Assembly: GCA_937967955.1 (NCBI GenBank)
Contig: CALBUB010000011.1
Location: forward strand, 1-38,547
Source of the DNA: an uncultured Bacillota bacterium
Lineage (GTDB): Bacteria > Bacillota > Clostridia > Tissierellales > Tepidimicrobiaceae
Direction of reading: 5' to 3'
Length of the DNA: 38,547 nt
In this document: positions 1-6,733 of the stretch, piece after piece
Layout of the letters: every line of letters begins with the position of its first letter
Numbering within the stretch: the first letter of the stretch is position 1
Notes under the pieces: generated by a model
What the model was told of the DNA's origin: nothing
What the model saw: only the letters and a program-made list of their open reading frames with translations
Database searches by the model: none
Translations under genes and position numbers: made by a program

Positions 1-304
1 CTTCTTTACAACCTACATTTTCAGGCTTACAAGCCTTTCTTTCCACTGATGTCAGTTCTTCAATTTGTGAAGAAAGTTGATGTAATATATCCCTATCTAC
101 ATCGTAATGCATAAAATAGCCCTTTTTCTCTCCTTTAATCAATTCTGCTTCCCTTAAAACTTTTAAATGTTGTGATACTGCTGATTCTGACAGCTGAAGT
201 TTTCGTGATAAGCCCCTTACACAATAATTATTCTCTAATAATAGGGTCAAAATTTTAAATCTAGTTTCATCAGCCATAGCCTTTAATACTTTTATTAATT
301 CCAT
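1..304 (-). CDS. ArsR-family winged-helix transcriptional regulator, C-terminus cut by window edge
   Basis: The minus strand from an ATG at 304-302 reads through 101 codons with no stop and leaves the window. It begins MELIKVLKAMADETRFKIL, then has the recognition-helix region LSESAVSQHLKVLREAELI and a wing ending in KKGYFMHYDVD, which is the ArsR/SmtB layout. A ribosome site AAGGAGG lies 6 bases before the start. The visible end contains two cysteines (KACKPENVGC), which could bind metal but could also be incidental. The classic ELCVC metal site of ArsR is not present: the equivalent helix reads ENNYCVRGLSRKL with one cysteine. The inducer is therefore unknown. Two inverted repeats in its own promoter point to autoregulation. 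Family assignment is firm; ligand is not. Confidence 0.88.
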   Translation of the reverse strand, partial: MELIKVLKAMADETRFKILTLLLENNYCVRGLSRKLQLSESAVSQHLKVLREAELIKGEKKGYFMHYDVDRDILHQLSSQIEELTSVERKACKPENVGCKE

Positions 305-320
305 GGTTATCCTCCTTTTT

Positions 321-384
321 TTAATTAAGTAATCTCTTAATTAGAATATATACTTATTATTTAATTAAGTCAATACTTAATTGA
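321..384 (-). promoter_or_regulatory. Promoter of the ArsR gene with two inverted-repeat operators
   Basis: On the minus strand there is TTGACT (368-373), a 17-base spacer and TATATT (345-350), a near-consensus sigma-A promoter. Two inverted repeats begin with the same 10-mer ttaattaagt, 40 bases apart: TAATTAAG/CTTAATTA (322-329 and 336-343) and AATTAAGT/ACTTAATT (363-370 and 375-382). One overlaps the -35 and the other lies between -10 and the ribosome site, the expected positions for repression by the ArsR protein encoded downstream. Operator function is inferred. Confidence 0.65.
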
Positions 385-417
385 TAATATTTATACTATT
401 TTTTAATATAACTAATT

Positions 418-465
418 AAATAAAAAATCCATAGTTCTAAGGCAAACTAGGCCTTTTCCCTATGG
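418..465 (-). terminator. Intrinsic terminator downstream of the VanZ-like gene
   Basis: On the minus strand CCATAG and CTATGG (460-465, 429-434) enclose a second stem AAGGC/GCCTT (451-455, 439-443), followed by ATTTTTTATTT. It lies between the VanZ-like gene and the ArsR promoter and would insulate the regulator. Confidence 0.6.
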
Positions 466-604
466 CATCCTAATAATTCTCACAATGGATATTCTATTTT
501 AACTATTTACATTTTAAATATCTACTCTCCATATTATTGGATAATTCTCAGCCCATTTTCTAACAGCATTTACTTGTTCTTCTGTGTAAACAGTAATGCA
601 AGTC

Positions 605-1066
605 TCATCTCCATAAGGTGGGCAAAATTTTATAAAACAAATACCCCAATGCTCCACCTATTACATTAAGTATAATATCATCTACATCAAATTCCCCAAG
701 AGAAGTTAACAGTTGGATAATTTCAAATATTAAACTCAAAACAAATGCACTTAAGATTACAAATTTAAACTTATTCATCTTATTAGTAAGCATTGGTAAC
801 AAAAAACCTAATGGTCCAAATGCAATAATGTTTCCCAACAGATTTTCTAGTGAATTTCTTATGTTTATACCTTTAAATAAAAATTGAGAAATGCTCCTAA
901 ATGGTATAAAGTTGCTACTTCCTATTCTATAGCTTAATGGCCTTTTAGGAGCTGTAAATATTTCTCTTAAGCTAATAGGGTATTTAAAAAGTATAATTTT
1001 CACTAGAAACAACAAATAGATGATAAATAATAGCCATACAACAATTTTTCCTCTTTTAGTTGCCAT
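605..1066 (-). CDS. VanZ-like integral membrane protein
   Basis: 153 residues. A lysine/arginine start is followed by a membrane segment at about 9-28 and at least three more: 75-93, 99-118 and 132-147. The VanZ signatures are visible: NIIAFGPLGFLLP, then FEIIQLLTSLGEFDVDD followed by NVIGGALGY. VanZ confers teicoplanin resistance in enterococci, but most family members are uncharacterised membrane proteins, so no resistance role is claimed. The ATG at 1066 has AAGGAGG 8 bases upstream. The gene ends with the short tail KILPTLWR, and another reading frame continues past the stop for 36 codons (see findings). It sits alone between the broken EamA transporter and a terminator. Confidence 0.82.
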   Translation of the reverse strand: MATKRGKIVVWLLFIIYLLFLVKIILFKYPISLREIFTAPKRPLSYRIGSSNFIPFRSISQFLFKGINIRNSLENLLGNIIAFGPLGFLLPMLTNKMNKFKFVILSAFVLSLIFEIIQLLTSLGEFDVDDIILNVIGGALGYLFYKILPTLWR

Positions 1067-1123
1067 AAGCTCTCCTCCTTATTAGCCAGTATACTTTATA
1101 TGCTAAATAGGTATAAAACCAAT

Positions 1124-1983
1124 TTATGATTTAACTTCAATTTCATTTAATAGGGTAAAACCTAAAATCAATATCCCGCTTATTAATTATATAGAAGTAA
1201 TTGGCTTATTTAATATGGATACTGAAAGGATAATAGCCACAAGAGGATCAATATAGCTTAATATTGATGCTTCCTGCCCTTTTAAATCCTTAAGGGATGA
1301 AAAATATAAATAATAGCATATACCTGTATGAACAATCCCAAGTATTAAAAGGTTAATTATTCCAATAACATCTAAATTCCCTATATTTATACCACTTGTT
1401 GCAAGTACATAGGGGGTAAGGACAATTATTGCTGCAAAAATTGGATCAAGGTTTTACCTATCTCAGTAACATTTTTAACAAATTTGTTTAAAAGTACTAT
1501 TGTTGCATAAAGAACTGCTGCACCTAGTCCAAAACCTATACCAATTAGGTTGGTAGAAGACTTGTCAATTCCGCCAATTGCAATTACCATTACAAGCCCT
1601 ATAGTTGACATTACAAAACATATTATCTGCTTAATTGTCATCTTTTCTTTAAATAAAATAGGACTTAGTACGGTTACAATAACAGGGGCAAAATAATAGC
1701 TTAATGTGGCTATTGAAACTGCTGTATATTTATAGGCTTTAAAAAGTAAAATCCAGTTAAAACCTAATGCTATACCTGATATAAAAAGTATAGGCAGGTC
1801 TTTTTTTATATCTGCTAGAGGATAGCCCTTTCCTATTAATTTCTTATATATTAGTATTACTATAGCAGCTATAATTGCTCTAAAAAGGGCTACTTCCTCT
1901 GATGAAATAGAAATATTCCTTACAAAAATACTAATAGTCCCAAAAATAGCCATATAAATAATAATTTTAAGTTTTGCCTGCAA
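1124..1983 (-). pseudogene. EamA/DMT-family transporter, inactivated by a frameshift and a nonsense codon
   Basis: The first 185 codons, from a TTG at 1983 with GGAG just upstream, encode an EamA N-terminal half with five or six membrane segments (for example ALYATIVLLNKFVKNVTEIG). This frame stops at 1426. The family sequence resumes in another frame around 1440 with FAAIIVLTPYVLATSGINIG and LSYIDPLVAIILSV, runs to a stop at 1187-1189, then continues in the same frame as LISGILILGFTLLNEIEV to a final stop at 1124. The total span is one base short of a multiple of three, consistent with a single-base loss near 1430-1445 plus a point change to TAA. Intact relatives are about 285-300 residues, as this would be. 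Substrate unknown. A sequencing error could explain one lesion but hardly both. Confidence 0.85.
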
Positions 1984-2092
1984 TTCTCCATCTCCTATTT
2001 CTTTAGTTGTTTTTTAATAAATCTAAATATCCTATCCTAATTAAAGGATAACTATTATTTTCTTTAGATAATTGAAACTAGCTTTCTATATC

Positions 2093-2596
2093 CTATATTA
2101 GCTTTTCAAAGGCTAGTCTCTCACTATTATCTTCTAAATAAATTATTCCACAGTACTGGAAACCATTTTTCTCAATAAGCCTTTGCATAGATTTATTATC
2201 TTCATGGGTATCTATCCTGATGCTGTGTATACCTCTATTTAAACACATTTTTTCTATATTTTTAATAATTACTGAAGCTAAACCTTGTCCTTTAAAATTG
2301 CTATCAATAGCTAACCTATGGATAACTGCATAAGGAAGATTGCTAAGCCATTTTCCACCATAAATTTTATTATAAGTCTTTTCTCCATCAAAGGAAACGG
2401 CTACTGTCCCAACAATTTCTCCTTCTTTTAATAGGACATATCCATATCCATTCTCAATATCATCCCTTATTACTTCATCATTTGGATAATTGTTCTGCCA
2501 TTGGTCTATTCCTTCTTTTTTAAAATAAGCTTGAGCCTGCCTTATAATATCCATTATCCTATCTATATCTGATTCTACTGCTTTTCTAAACTCCAT
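2093..2596 (-). CDS. GNAT-family N-acetyltransferase
   Basis: 167 residues. Motif A of the acetyl-CoA fold is clear: RLAIDSNFKGQGLASVII with the Q-x-x-G-x-G/A pyrophosphate loop at about 97-114. Motif B follows as IRIDTHEDNKSMQRLIEKNGF, typical of RimI-like proteins. The N-terminal helix pair (FRKAVESDIDRIMDIIRQA) is also typical. No extra domain and no signal peptide. A start at ATG 2596 is preceded by AAAGGAG. The substrate cannot be read from sequence. It stands alone, with a weak 3' flank and no operon partner. Confidence 0.88.
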   Translation of the reverse strand: MEFRKAVESDIDRIMDIIRQAQAYFKKEGIDQWQNNYPNDEVIRDDIENGYGYVLLKEGEIVGTVAVSFDGEKTYNKIYGGKWLSNLPYAVIHRLAIDSNFKGQGLASVIIKNIEKMCLNRGIHSIRIDTHEDNKSMQRLIEKNGFQYCGIIYLEDNSERLAFEKLI

Positions 2597-2744
2597 AACA
2601 TTATCTCCTTTTTGATAGAGTAATTAATTTGCTGAAAATATTTGGTTAATACATTATTATAGCATGTAATATGAATAAACTTAATATAAAAAGCAATAAA
2701 GTTCCTAACTGCCATATTAGCATAAAGCTATCCATAAAAATAAG

Positions 2745-2782
2745 CAAATAATCAAAGGCCCATAGAAAAAATTCTATGGGCC
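2745..2782 (-). terminator. Terminator hairpin behind rlmH
   Basis: A perfect 11-bp stem GGCCCATAGAA/TTCTATGGGCC (2757-2767, 2772-2782) with an AAAA loop. Read on the minus strand it is followed by TTTGATTATTTG, a modest T-rich tail. It closes the walJ-htrA-surE-rlmH unit. Confidence 0.65.
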
Positions 2783-2837
2783 AAGGAATTTATAAGTACT
2801 TTTTCATAGTATGTACTTTATATTTATAAGCAAAAGG

Positions 2838-3317
2838 CTATTTATGGTAAGGTTCTCTTTTTAATATTTTAAAACCCCTATATATCTGCTCCAGTAATAT
2901 AAGCCTCATAAGCTGATGGGGAAAAGTCATCTTGGAAAAGGATAGTTTATAGTGGCTCCTATCCAGTACCTCCTTTGATAGGCCTAAGCTACCTCCAATT
3001 ATGAAAGTTATGTTGTTAGTACCCTCTATCATAAGAGACTGGATTTTCTCTGCAAATTCCTCTGAAGATAAGTTTTTCCCTTCTATGGCCAATGCTATTA
3101 CATAAGAATTAAGGGGGATTTTGTTTAGTATCCTCTCCCCCTCTTTTTCCTTTACTATTTCCATTTCTTTATTTGATAGATTTTCAGGTGCCTTTTCATC
3201 TTTTACTTCAATAATACTTAAAGAACAATATCTAGATAATCTCTTCTTAAACTCATCTATACCCATGTGTATATACTTTTCTTTGATTTTACCTACAGCA
3301 ATAATGTTTATGTTCAT
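2838..3317 (-). CDS. rlmH: 23S rRNA (pseudouridine-1915 N3)-methyltransferase RlmH
   Basis: 159 residues from the ATG at 3317; two upstream GTG codons could extend it by 3, but the family starts MNI(N/K)I and 159 residues is its usual length. It is a SPOUT-class methyltransferase that uses S-adenosylmethionine to methylate pseudouridine 1915 in helix 69 of 23S rRNA. Family landmarks are DEKAPENLSNKEME, the SAM knot FIIGGSLGLSKEVL, and the C-terminal FPHQLMRLILLEQIYR...EPYHK. surE lies 16 bases upstream on the same strand. In Staphylococcus the 3' end of this gene (orfX) is the SCCmec attachment site; no cassette is seen here. Confidence 0.96.
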   Translation of the reverse strand: MNINIIAVGKIKEKYIHMGIDEFKKRLSRYCSLSIIEVKDEKAPENLSNKEMEIVKEKEGERILNKIPLNSYVIALAIEGKNLSSEEFAEKIQSLMIEGTNNITFIIGGSLGLSKEVLDRSHYKLSFSKMTFPHQLMRLILLEQIYRGFKILKREPYHK

Positions 3318-3333
3318 ATGCACCACTTACTTT

Positions 3334-4086
3334 CTATAACCAATCTTTTACCTTGTCTATTAATTGGAAATTAGTCAAATTATACTGTAAAGGGGTGATG
3401 GTTACATACCCTTGGGAAATATAATACCTATCCGTATCCTCTTCCTCTATTTCCCGCCTTCTTCCATCGGCTTTAAATACAGCTTCTCCTTTAGTTTCAC
3501 CATCTTCCACAACATAGTAATCATAAACTACTCCACCTATTTTACACACCTTAATCCCCTTTACCTCTTCATCCTTTATCAATGGGGTATTAATGCTGAT
3601 TATCATGTTGTTTTCCAAAAGCTTTTCCTTTAATTTTTCAAGTATGTATTTCCCATATTTTACTGCTATATCATAATTTATGTTCCCATTTTCCCACTGG
3701 GCCGACAGGGCAATAGATGGTATATTATATAAGTTTGCTTCTATAGCTGCCGATACAGTTCCCGAATAGAGTACATCCATTCCTACATTTAGTCCCCTAT
3801 TTATTCCTGATAGTACCATGTCTACTGGTTCTGCTAGTAGCTTATCAAGGGCTACCCTGACACAATCAGCAGGGGTACCTGAAACACTATAGGCCTTAGA
3901 TTTAATGTCTCCTAATTCCACTTCTTTTACAACCAATGGTTTTCTTAAAGTTAAAGCATGACTTTGGGCGCTTCTTTCATCAGCTGGCGCTACAATAGTA
4001 AGTTCATAATCCTTTTCTAACTCTTTAGCTAGCCTTTGTATTCCTTCAGCATGTATCCCGTCATCATTTACCAATAATAACCTCAT
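3334..4086 (-). CDS. surE: 5'/3'-nucleotidase SurE
   Basis: 250 residues, the normal size. SurE is a metal-dependent phosphatase acting on nucleoside 5'/3'-monophosphates. The metal ligands are in place: D8 and D9 in LLLVNDDG, S39 in DERSAQSH, and N96 in LSGINRGLN. The VSGTPADCVRVAL and TVSAAIEA segments are also characteristic. The ATG at 4086 is preceded by GGAGG. It lies between a CxxH/CxxC mini-protein and rlmH on the same strand, an insertion relative to Bacillus, where rlmH directly follows the mini-protein. A housekeeping or stress nucleotidase role is known for the family; the link to its neighbours is positional only. Confidence 0.96.
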   Translation of the reverse strand: MRLLLVNDDGIHAEGIQRLAKELEKDYELTIVAPADERSAQSHALTLRKPLVVKEVELGDIKSKAYSVSGTPADCVRVALDKLLAEPVDMVLSGINRGLNVGMDVLYSGTVSAAIEANLYNIPSIALSAQWENGNINYDIAVKYGKYILEKLKEKLLENNMIISINTPLIKDEEVKGIKVCKIGGVVYDYYVVEDGETKGEAVFKADGRRREIEEEDTDRYYISQGYVTITPLQYNLTNFQLIDKVKDWL

Positions 4087-4131
4087 TTTCTACCTCCATA
4101 TTTAATTTATATATTTTAGTATATCTTCCTC

Positions 4132-4299
4132 TTATACTACCAAATACTTAGGTAATCTATCGCAATAGTTACACCTGTGAGGACTAGTCCAATCTGTAAA
4201 AGAAACTTTTTCTAACTCGTATATATCTGGTGGTTGTTCATAAATTTCTACAAAATCTTCAATAGCATCTTCCAAGTGTTCATTACAAACTACATACAT
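4132..4299 (-). CDS. CxxH/CxxC mini-protein (BA_5709-type)
   Basis: 55 residues if started at the ATG at 4299, chosen because GCGGAG lies 8 bases upstream and the family begins M-(I/Y)-x-C-C-x-x-H; an in-frame ATG at 4326 would add 9 residues. It has CNEH near the N-terminus and CNYC near the C-terminus, which together could hold a zinc ion, around an acidic helix (EDAIEDFVEIYEQPP). The same small protein family sits between htrC and rlmH in Bacillus, so the position supports the call. Its function is not known. Confidence 0.85.
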   Translation of the reverse strand: MYVVCNEHLEDAIEDFVEIYEQPPDIYELEKVSFTDWTSPHRCNYCDRLPKYLVV

Positions 4300-4371
4300 A
4301 ATATCAGCTCCGCAGGCTAAATTCAAATTTTATCCATATTAGTATGCACATTTTGTCCTTCTATTATGAAA

Positions 4372-5505
4372 TCAGTTTGTCATTGTAAATTTAATGTCTG
4401 TTTGCATTTTAGAGCCATCCCTTACAATAATTAACGTAGCCTTATCTCCTACCTTGTAATTATACAACATCCTCTTCAGCTGATTCATATTGTCTATTGG
4501 CTGATTATCTATACTTATAATCACATCTAAAGGCTTAAGGCCTGCTTTCTCAGCTGGAGAGCCAGAAGCCACCTCTAAAATCACCACTCCTGAATCTACA
4601 CCTAAATCTACTCCTACTTGCCTTTCGTAGGCTTCTACTTCATAGCCGTAGATTCCCATATAAACAGTTTCAAAATTACCTGAAGTTATTACCTCTTCTA
4701 TTATAGGCTTTGTTAAATTTATTGGAATAGCAAAACCTAAACCTTCACCTGTTTGCACCTTGGCAGTGTTAATTCCTATTACTTCCCCTTTAGCATTTAG
4801 TAGGGGGCCCCCACTATTTCCAGGGTTTATAGATGCATCAGTTTGGATTAAATTTTCCATTATATTATACTGGTCTATTCTAATGGAACGATTTAAGCCA
4901 GAAATAACCCCGGCAGTAACTGTCCTTTGAAAATCTAAACCTAAAGGATTTCCTATGGCTACAGCCAATTGCCCAACTTCCAAAGAATCAGAATCTCCCA
5001 ATTCAGCTACTGGTAAATTTTTAGCATCTACTTTTAGTACAGCTAAGTCTAAGGCTGGATCATTCCATAACACCTGGCCTGGAAGGGTATCTCCATTTTC
5101 AAAATGGACATTTATCCTTTTTGCCTTACCATCAGCAATTACATGGGAGTTTGTCAATATATATCCATTAGAATCAATAATCACACCTGAGCCAATTCCT
5201 TCAACTTCTTGCTCCCATATAAATTGCCTCTGAACTTGTACTGTGGTAATACCAACTACAGAACTTATAGCTTTTTTTGCCACTGCTTCTACAGCTTGTA
5301 TGTCATCAACTGGTGTTATACTTATGTTCTGAGTCCCATTAGATGATATATTTTGCTGATAAATACTAGGAACAGGTAAAAGCTTCCCATAAAGATAAGT
5401 TGGTGCTATATAAGCTGTAATCAAGCCACCAATGATTGCTCCAATTACTGCTACCATAAAATAAGAAAAAAAACCTCTTTTTTTTGGTGGTCTATCATAG
5501 TACAC
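4372..5505 (-). CDS. Membrane-anchored HtrA/DegP-type serine protease with one PDZ domain
   Basis: 377 residues from a GTG at 5505; GGGAGGGG sits 6 bases before it, whereas the longer TTG frame at 5520 would start inside that ribosome site. Layout: short basic cytoplasmic end, one membrane segment at about 15-38, trypsin-like domain at 75-265, PDZ domain at about 280-370. The catalytic triad is His121 (LTNSHVIADG), Asp153 (DPALDLAVL) and Ser231 (NPGNSGGPLLN). Such proteases degrade misfolded exported proteins on the outer face of the membrane. It follows walJ by 15 bases, as htrC (yyxA) follows walJ in Bacillus. In that organism the gene answers to envelope stress; no such operator is evident here. 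Confidence 0.94.
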   Translation of the reverse strand: MYYDRPPKKRGFFSYFMVAVIGAIIGGLITAYIAPTYLYGKLLPVPSIYQQNISSNGTQNISITPVDDIQAVEAVAKKAISSVVGITTVQVQRQFIWEQEVEGIGSGVIIDSNGYILTNSHVIADGKAKRINVHFENGDTLPGQVLWNDPALDLAVLKVDAKNLPVAELGDSDSLEVGQLAVAIGNPLGLDFQRTVTAGVISGLNRSIRIDQYNIMENLIQTDASINPGNSGGPLLNAKGEVIGINTAKVQTGEGLGFAIPINLTKPIIEEVITSGNFETVYMGIYGYEVEAYERQVGVDLGVDSGVVILEVASGSPAEKAGLKPLDVIISIDNQPIDNMNQLKRMLYNYKVGDKATLIIVRDGSKMQTDIKFTMTN

Positions 5506-5520
5506 ATAAACCCCTCCCAA

Positions 5521-6309
5521 TTATAATACATAAACTCTTGTAGCCCTATCCCTATAAGTTAAATCTAAGTTTACATCCTTAGTTACCTCTAATCCGCATT
5601 CTTCCATGTGTTTGCTAACTGTTTCATATGCAAGGGCTGGTATATTGTTATCTCTACTTAAATGGGCTAATAAAACTGTTTCCCCATTACCACTTAGTAC
5701 TTCTGTTAAAATCTTTCCCGCATCTAAATTTGATAAATGGCCTCTAGTGCTTAATATCCTCTTTTTTAAATGCCAAGGATATCTGCCTTCCTTAAGCATT
5801 TTTACATCGTGATTTGCCTCTATTACATAAAAATTAGAACTTTTAATTGCTTTTTTCATAGTATCATTTACCCAACCAGTATCAGTCATAATACTCATCT
5901 TGATATTTTTGTGATAAAGACAATAGCCTACAGGCTCCGCTGCATCATGGAATATACTGAAGGGGTATACGGCTAAATCCTTTAATTCAAAACCCTTATT
6001 AGTTTGGAATATTCTAATATTCTTATCAGCAATATCTCCTATTAAATGGCTCATAGCTGCCCAAGTTTTTTCATTGGCAAATATGGGAATATCATACCGT
6101 CTTGAAATAACCCCTACACCCTTAACATGGTCCATGTGCTCATGGGTAACTAAAATACAATCTATATCCTTTATAGACACGCCTATGGAAGATAATAAAT
6201 TTTCAATTCTTTTACCACTAAGGCCTCCATCTACTAATACTTTCATCCTATCTGTTTCTATGTATTGGCAATTACCACTACTACCACTAGATAGGGAACA
6301 AAACTTCAT
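5521..6309 (-). CDS. walJ: WalJ (YycJ) metallo-beta-lactamase-fold hydrolase
   Basis: 262 residues. The MBL metal site is intact: HEHMDH at 56-61 with further ligands in MTDTGW and LLAHLSRDNN. The opening MKFCSLSSGSSGNCQYIE is nearly invariant in YycJ. In Bacillus the protein is linked to coordination of cell division with replication and is encoded at the end of the walRKHIJ operon. Recent work on relatives points to a nuclease activity. Here no walR, walK, walH or walI precedes it; the gene starts its own unit with htrA downstream. The ATG at 6309 has TGGAGGAATAAAA upstream. Confidence 0.93.
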   Translation of the reverse strand: MKFCSLSSGSSGNCQYIETDRMKVLVDGGLSGKRIENLLSSIGVSIKDIDCILVTHEHMDHVKGVGVISRRYDIPIFANEKTWAAMSHLIGDIADKNIRIFQTNKGFELKDLAVYPFSIFHDAAEPVGYCLYHKNIKMSIMTDTGWVNDTMKKAIKSSNFYVIEANHDVKMLKEGRYPWHLKKRILSTRGHLSNLDAGKILTEVLSGNGETVLLAHLSRDNNIPALAYETVSKHMEECGLEVTKDVNLDLTYRDRATRVYVL

Positions 6310-6351
6310 CCCATTTTTATTCCTCCAATTCTGTATAATAAAGATAATATA

Positions 6352-6360
6352 ATTATAGCA
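6352..6360 (-). promoter_or_regulatory. Extended -10 promoter candidate for walJ
   Basis: On the minus strand TGCTATAAT (6360-6352) is an extended -10 element; no good -35 lies 17 bases upstream. It is about 45 bases before the walJ start. Confidence 0.4.
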
Positions 6361-6470
6361 TACAATATTATAGATATTAAAAAAGGAAAACCATATAATT
6401 GCTTTAATTTCCTGGGAAAACTAATACTATTTAAACTTGGAAACTTCTAAGCCCCTTTTTACAAAAACTA

Positions 6471-6499
6471 TTGAAATTGAAATAAGCTTAATATATAAT
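6471..6499 (+). promoter_or_regulatory. Sigma-A promoter of the riboswitch transcript
   Basis: TTGAAA (6471-6476), 17-base spacer, TATAAT (6494-6499). Transcription would start near 6506, about 35 bases before the riboswitch core. Confidence 0.7.
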
Positions 6500-6540
6500 A
6501 TGTTGTGAGAATTAGATAATGAAGATTTTACCACATTAAC

Positions 6541-6629
6541 AACAAAGGGGAGTAGCTTATCTAGTTAGTCGTCAATACGGAAGGTAACTTCCCGGCTAAC
6601 TAGCCTAATAAGGCAGCAAGACCTTTGTT
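6541..6629 (+). promoter_or_regulatory. yybP-ykoY (Mn2+) riboswitch aptamer
   Basis: The two conserved loop strands of this RNA class are both present: AAAGGGGAGTAGC at 6544-6556 and GGCAGCAAGACCTTTG at 6612-6627. Between them are GTCGTCAATACGG and TTCCCGGCTAACTAGCC, which form the internal arms. The closing stem P1 is AACAAAGG (6541-6548) with CCTTTGTT (6622-6629). The known ligand of the class is Mn2+, and the usual regulated genes are Mn2+ exporters such as MntP, TerC-like proteins and P2-type ATPases. Binding would hold P1 together and keep CCTTTGTT out of the terminator stem, so this should be an ON switch. The class was recognised by motif, not by a covariance search. Confidence 0.9.
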
Positions 6630-6662
6630 TAGGCAGGTTTTGTCTAAACAAAGGTCTTTTTT
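6618..6662 (+). terminator. Riboswitch expression-platform terminator
   Basis: A 15-bp perfect stem AAGACCTTTGTTTAG/CTAAACAAAGGTCTT (6618-6632, 6644-6658), 11-base loop, then TTTTTT. Its 5' strand shares bases 6621-6629 with the 3' strand of aptamer stem P1, so the two folds exclude each other. Confidence 0.9.
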
Positions 6663-6733
6663 AATTATGCAATTATTATTTTATTTTTTTTAATAAATGA
6701 AATAATAATATTGGTTGGAAAGGAGTGTTTTAT

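Noticed and set aside
2794..2818. AAGTAC/GTACTT repeat as a second terminator behind rlmH
   Set aside because: The stem is only six base pairs with a long loop and lies inside the gap before the stronger hairpin at 2757-2782.
4955..5233. Antisense ORFs over htrA, mnmE, gyrB and others
   Set aside because: These are shadows of strongly recognised genes, without ribosome sites.
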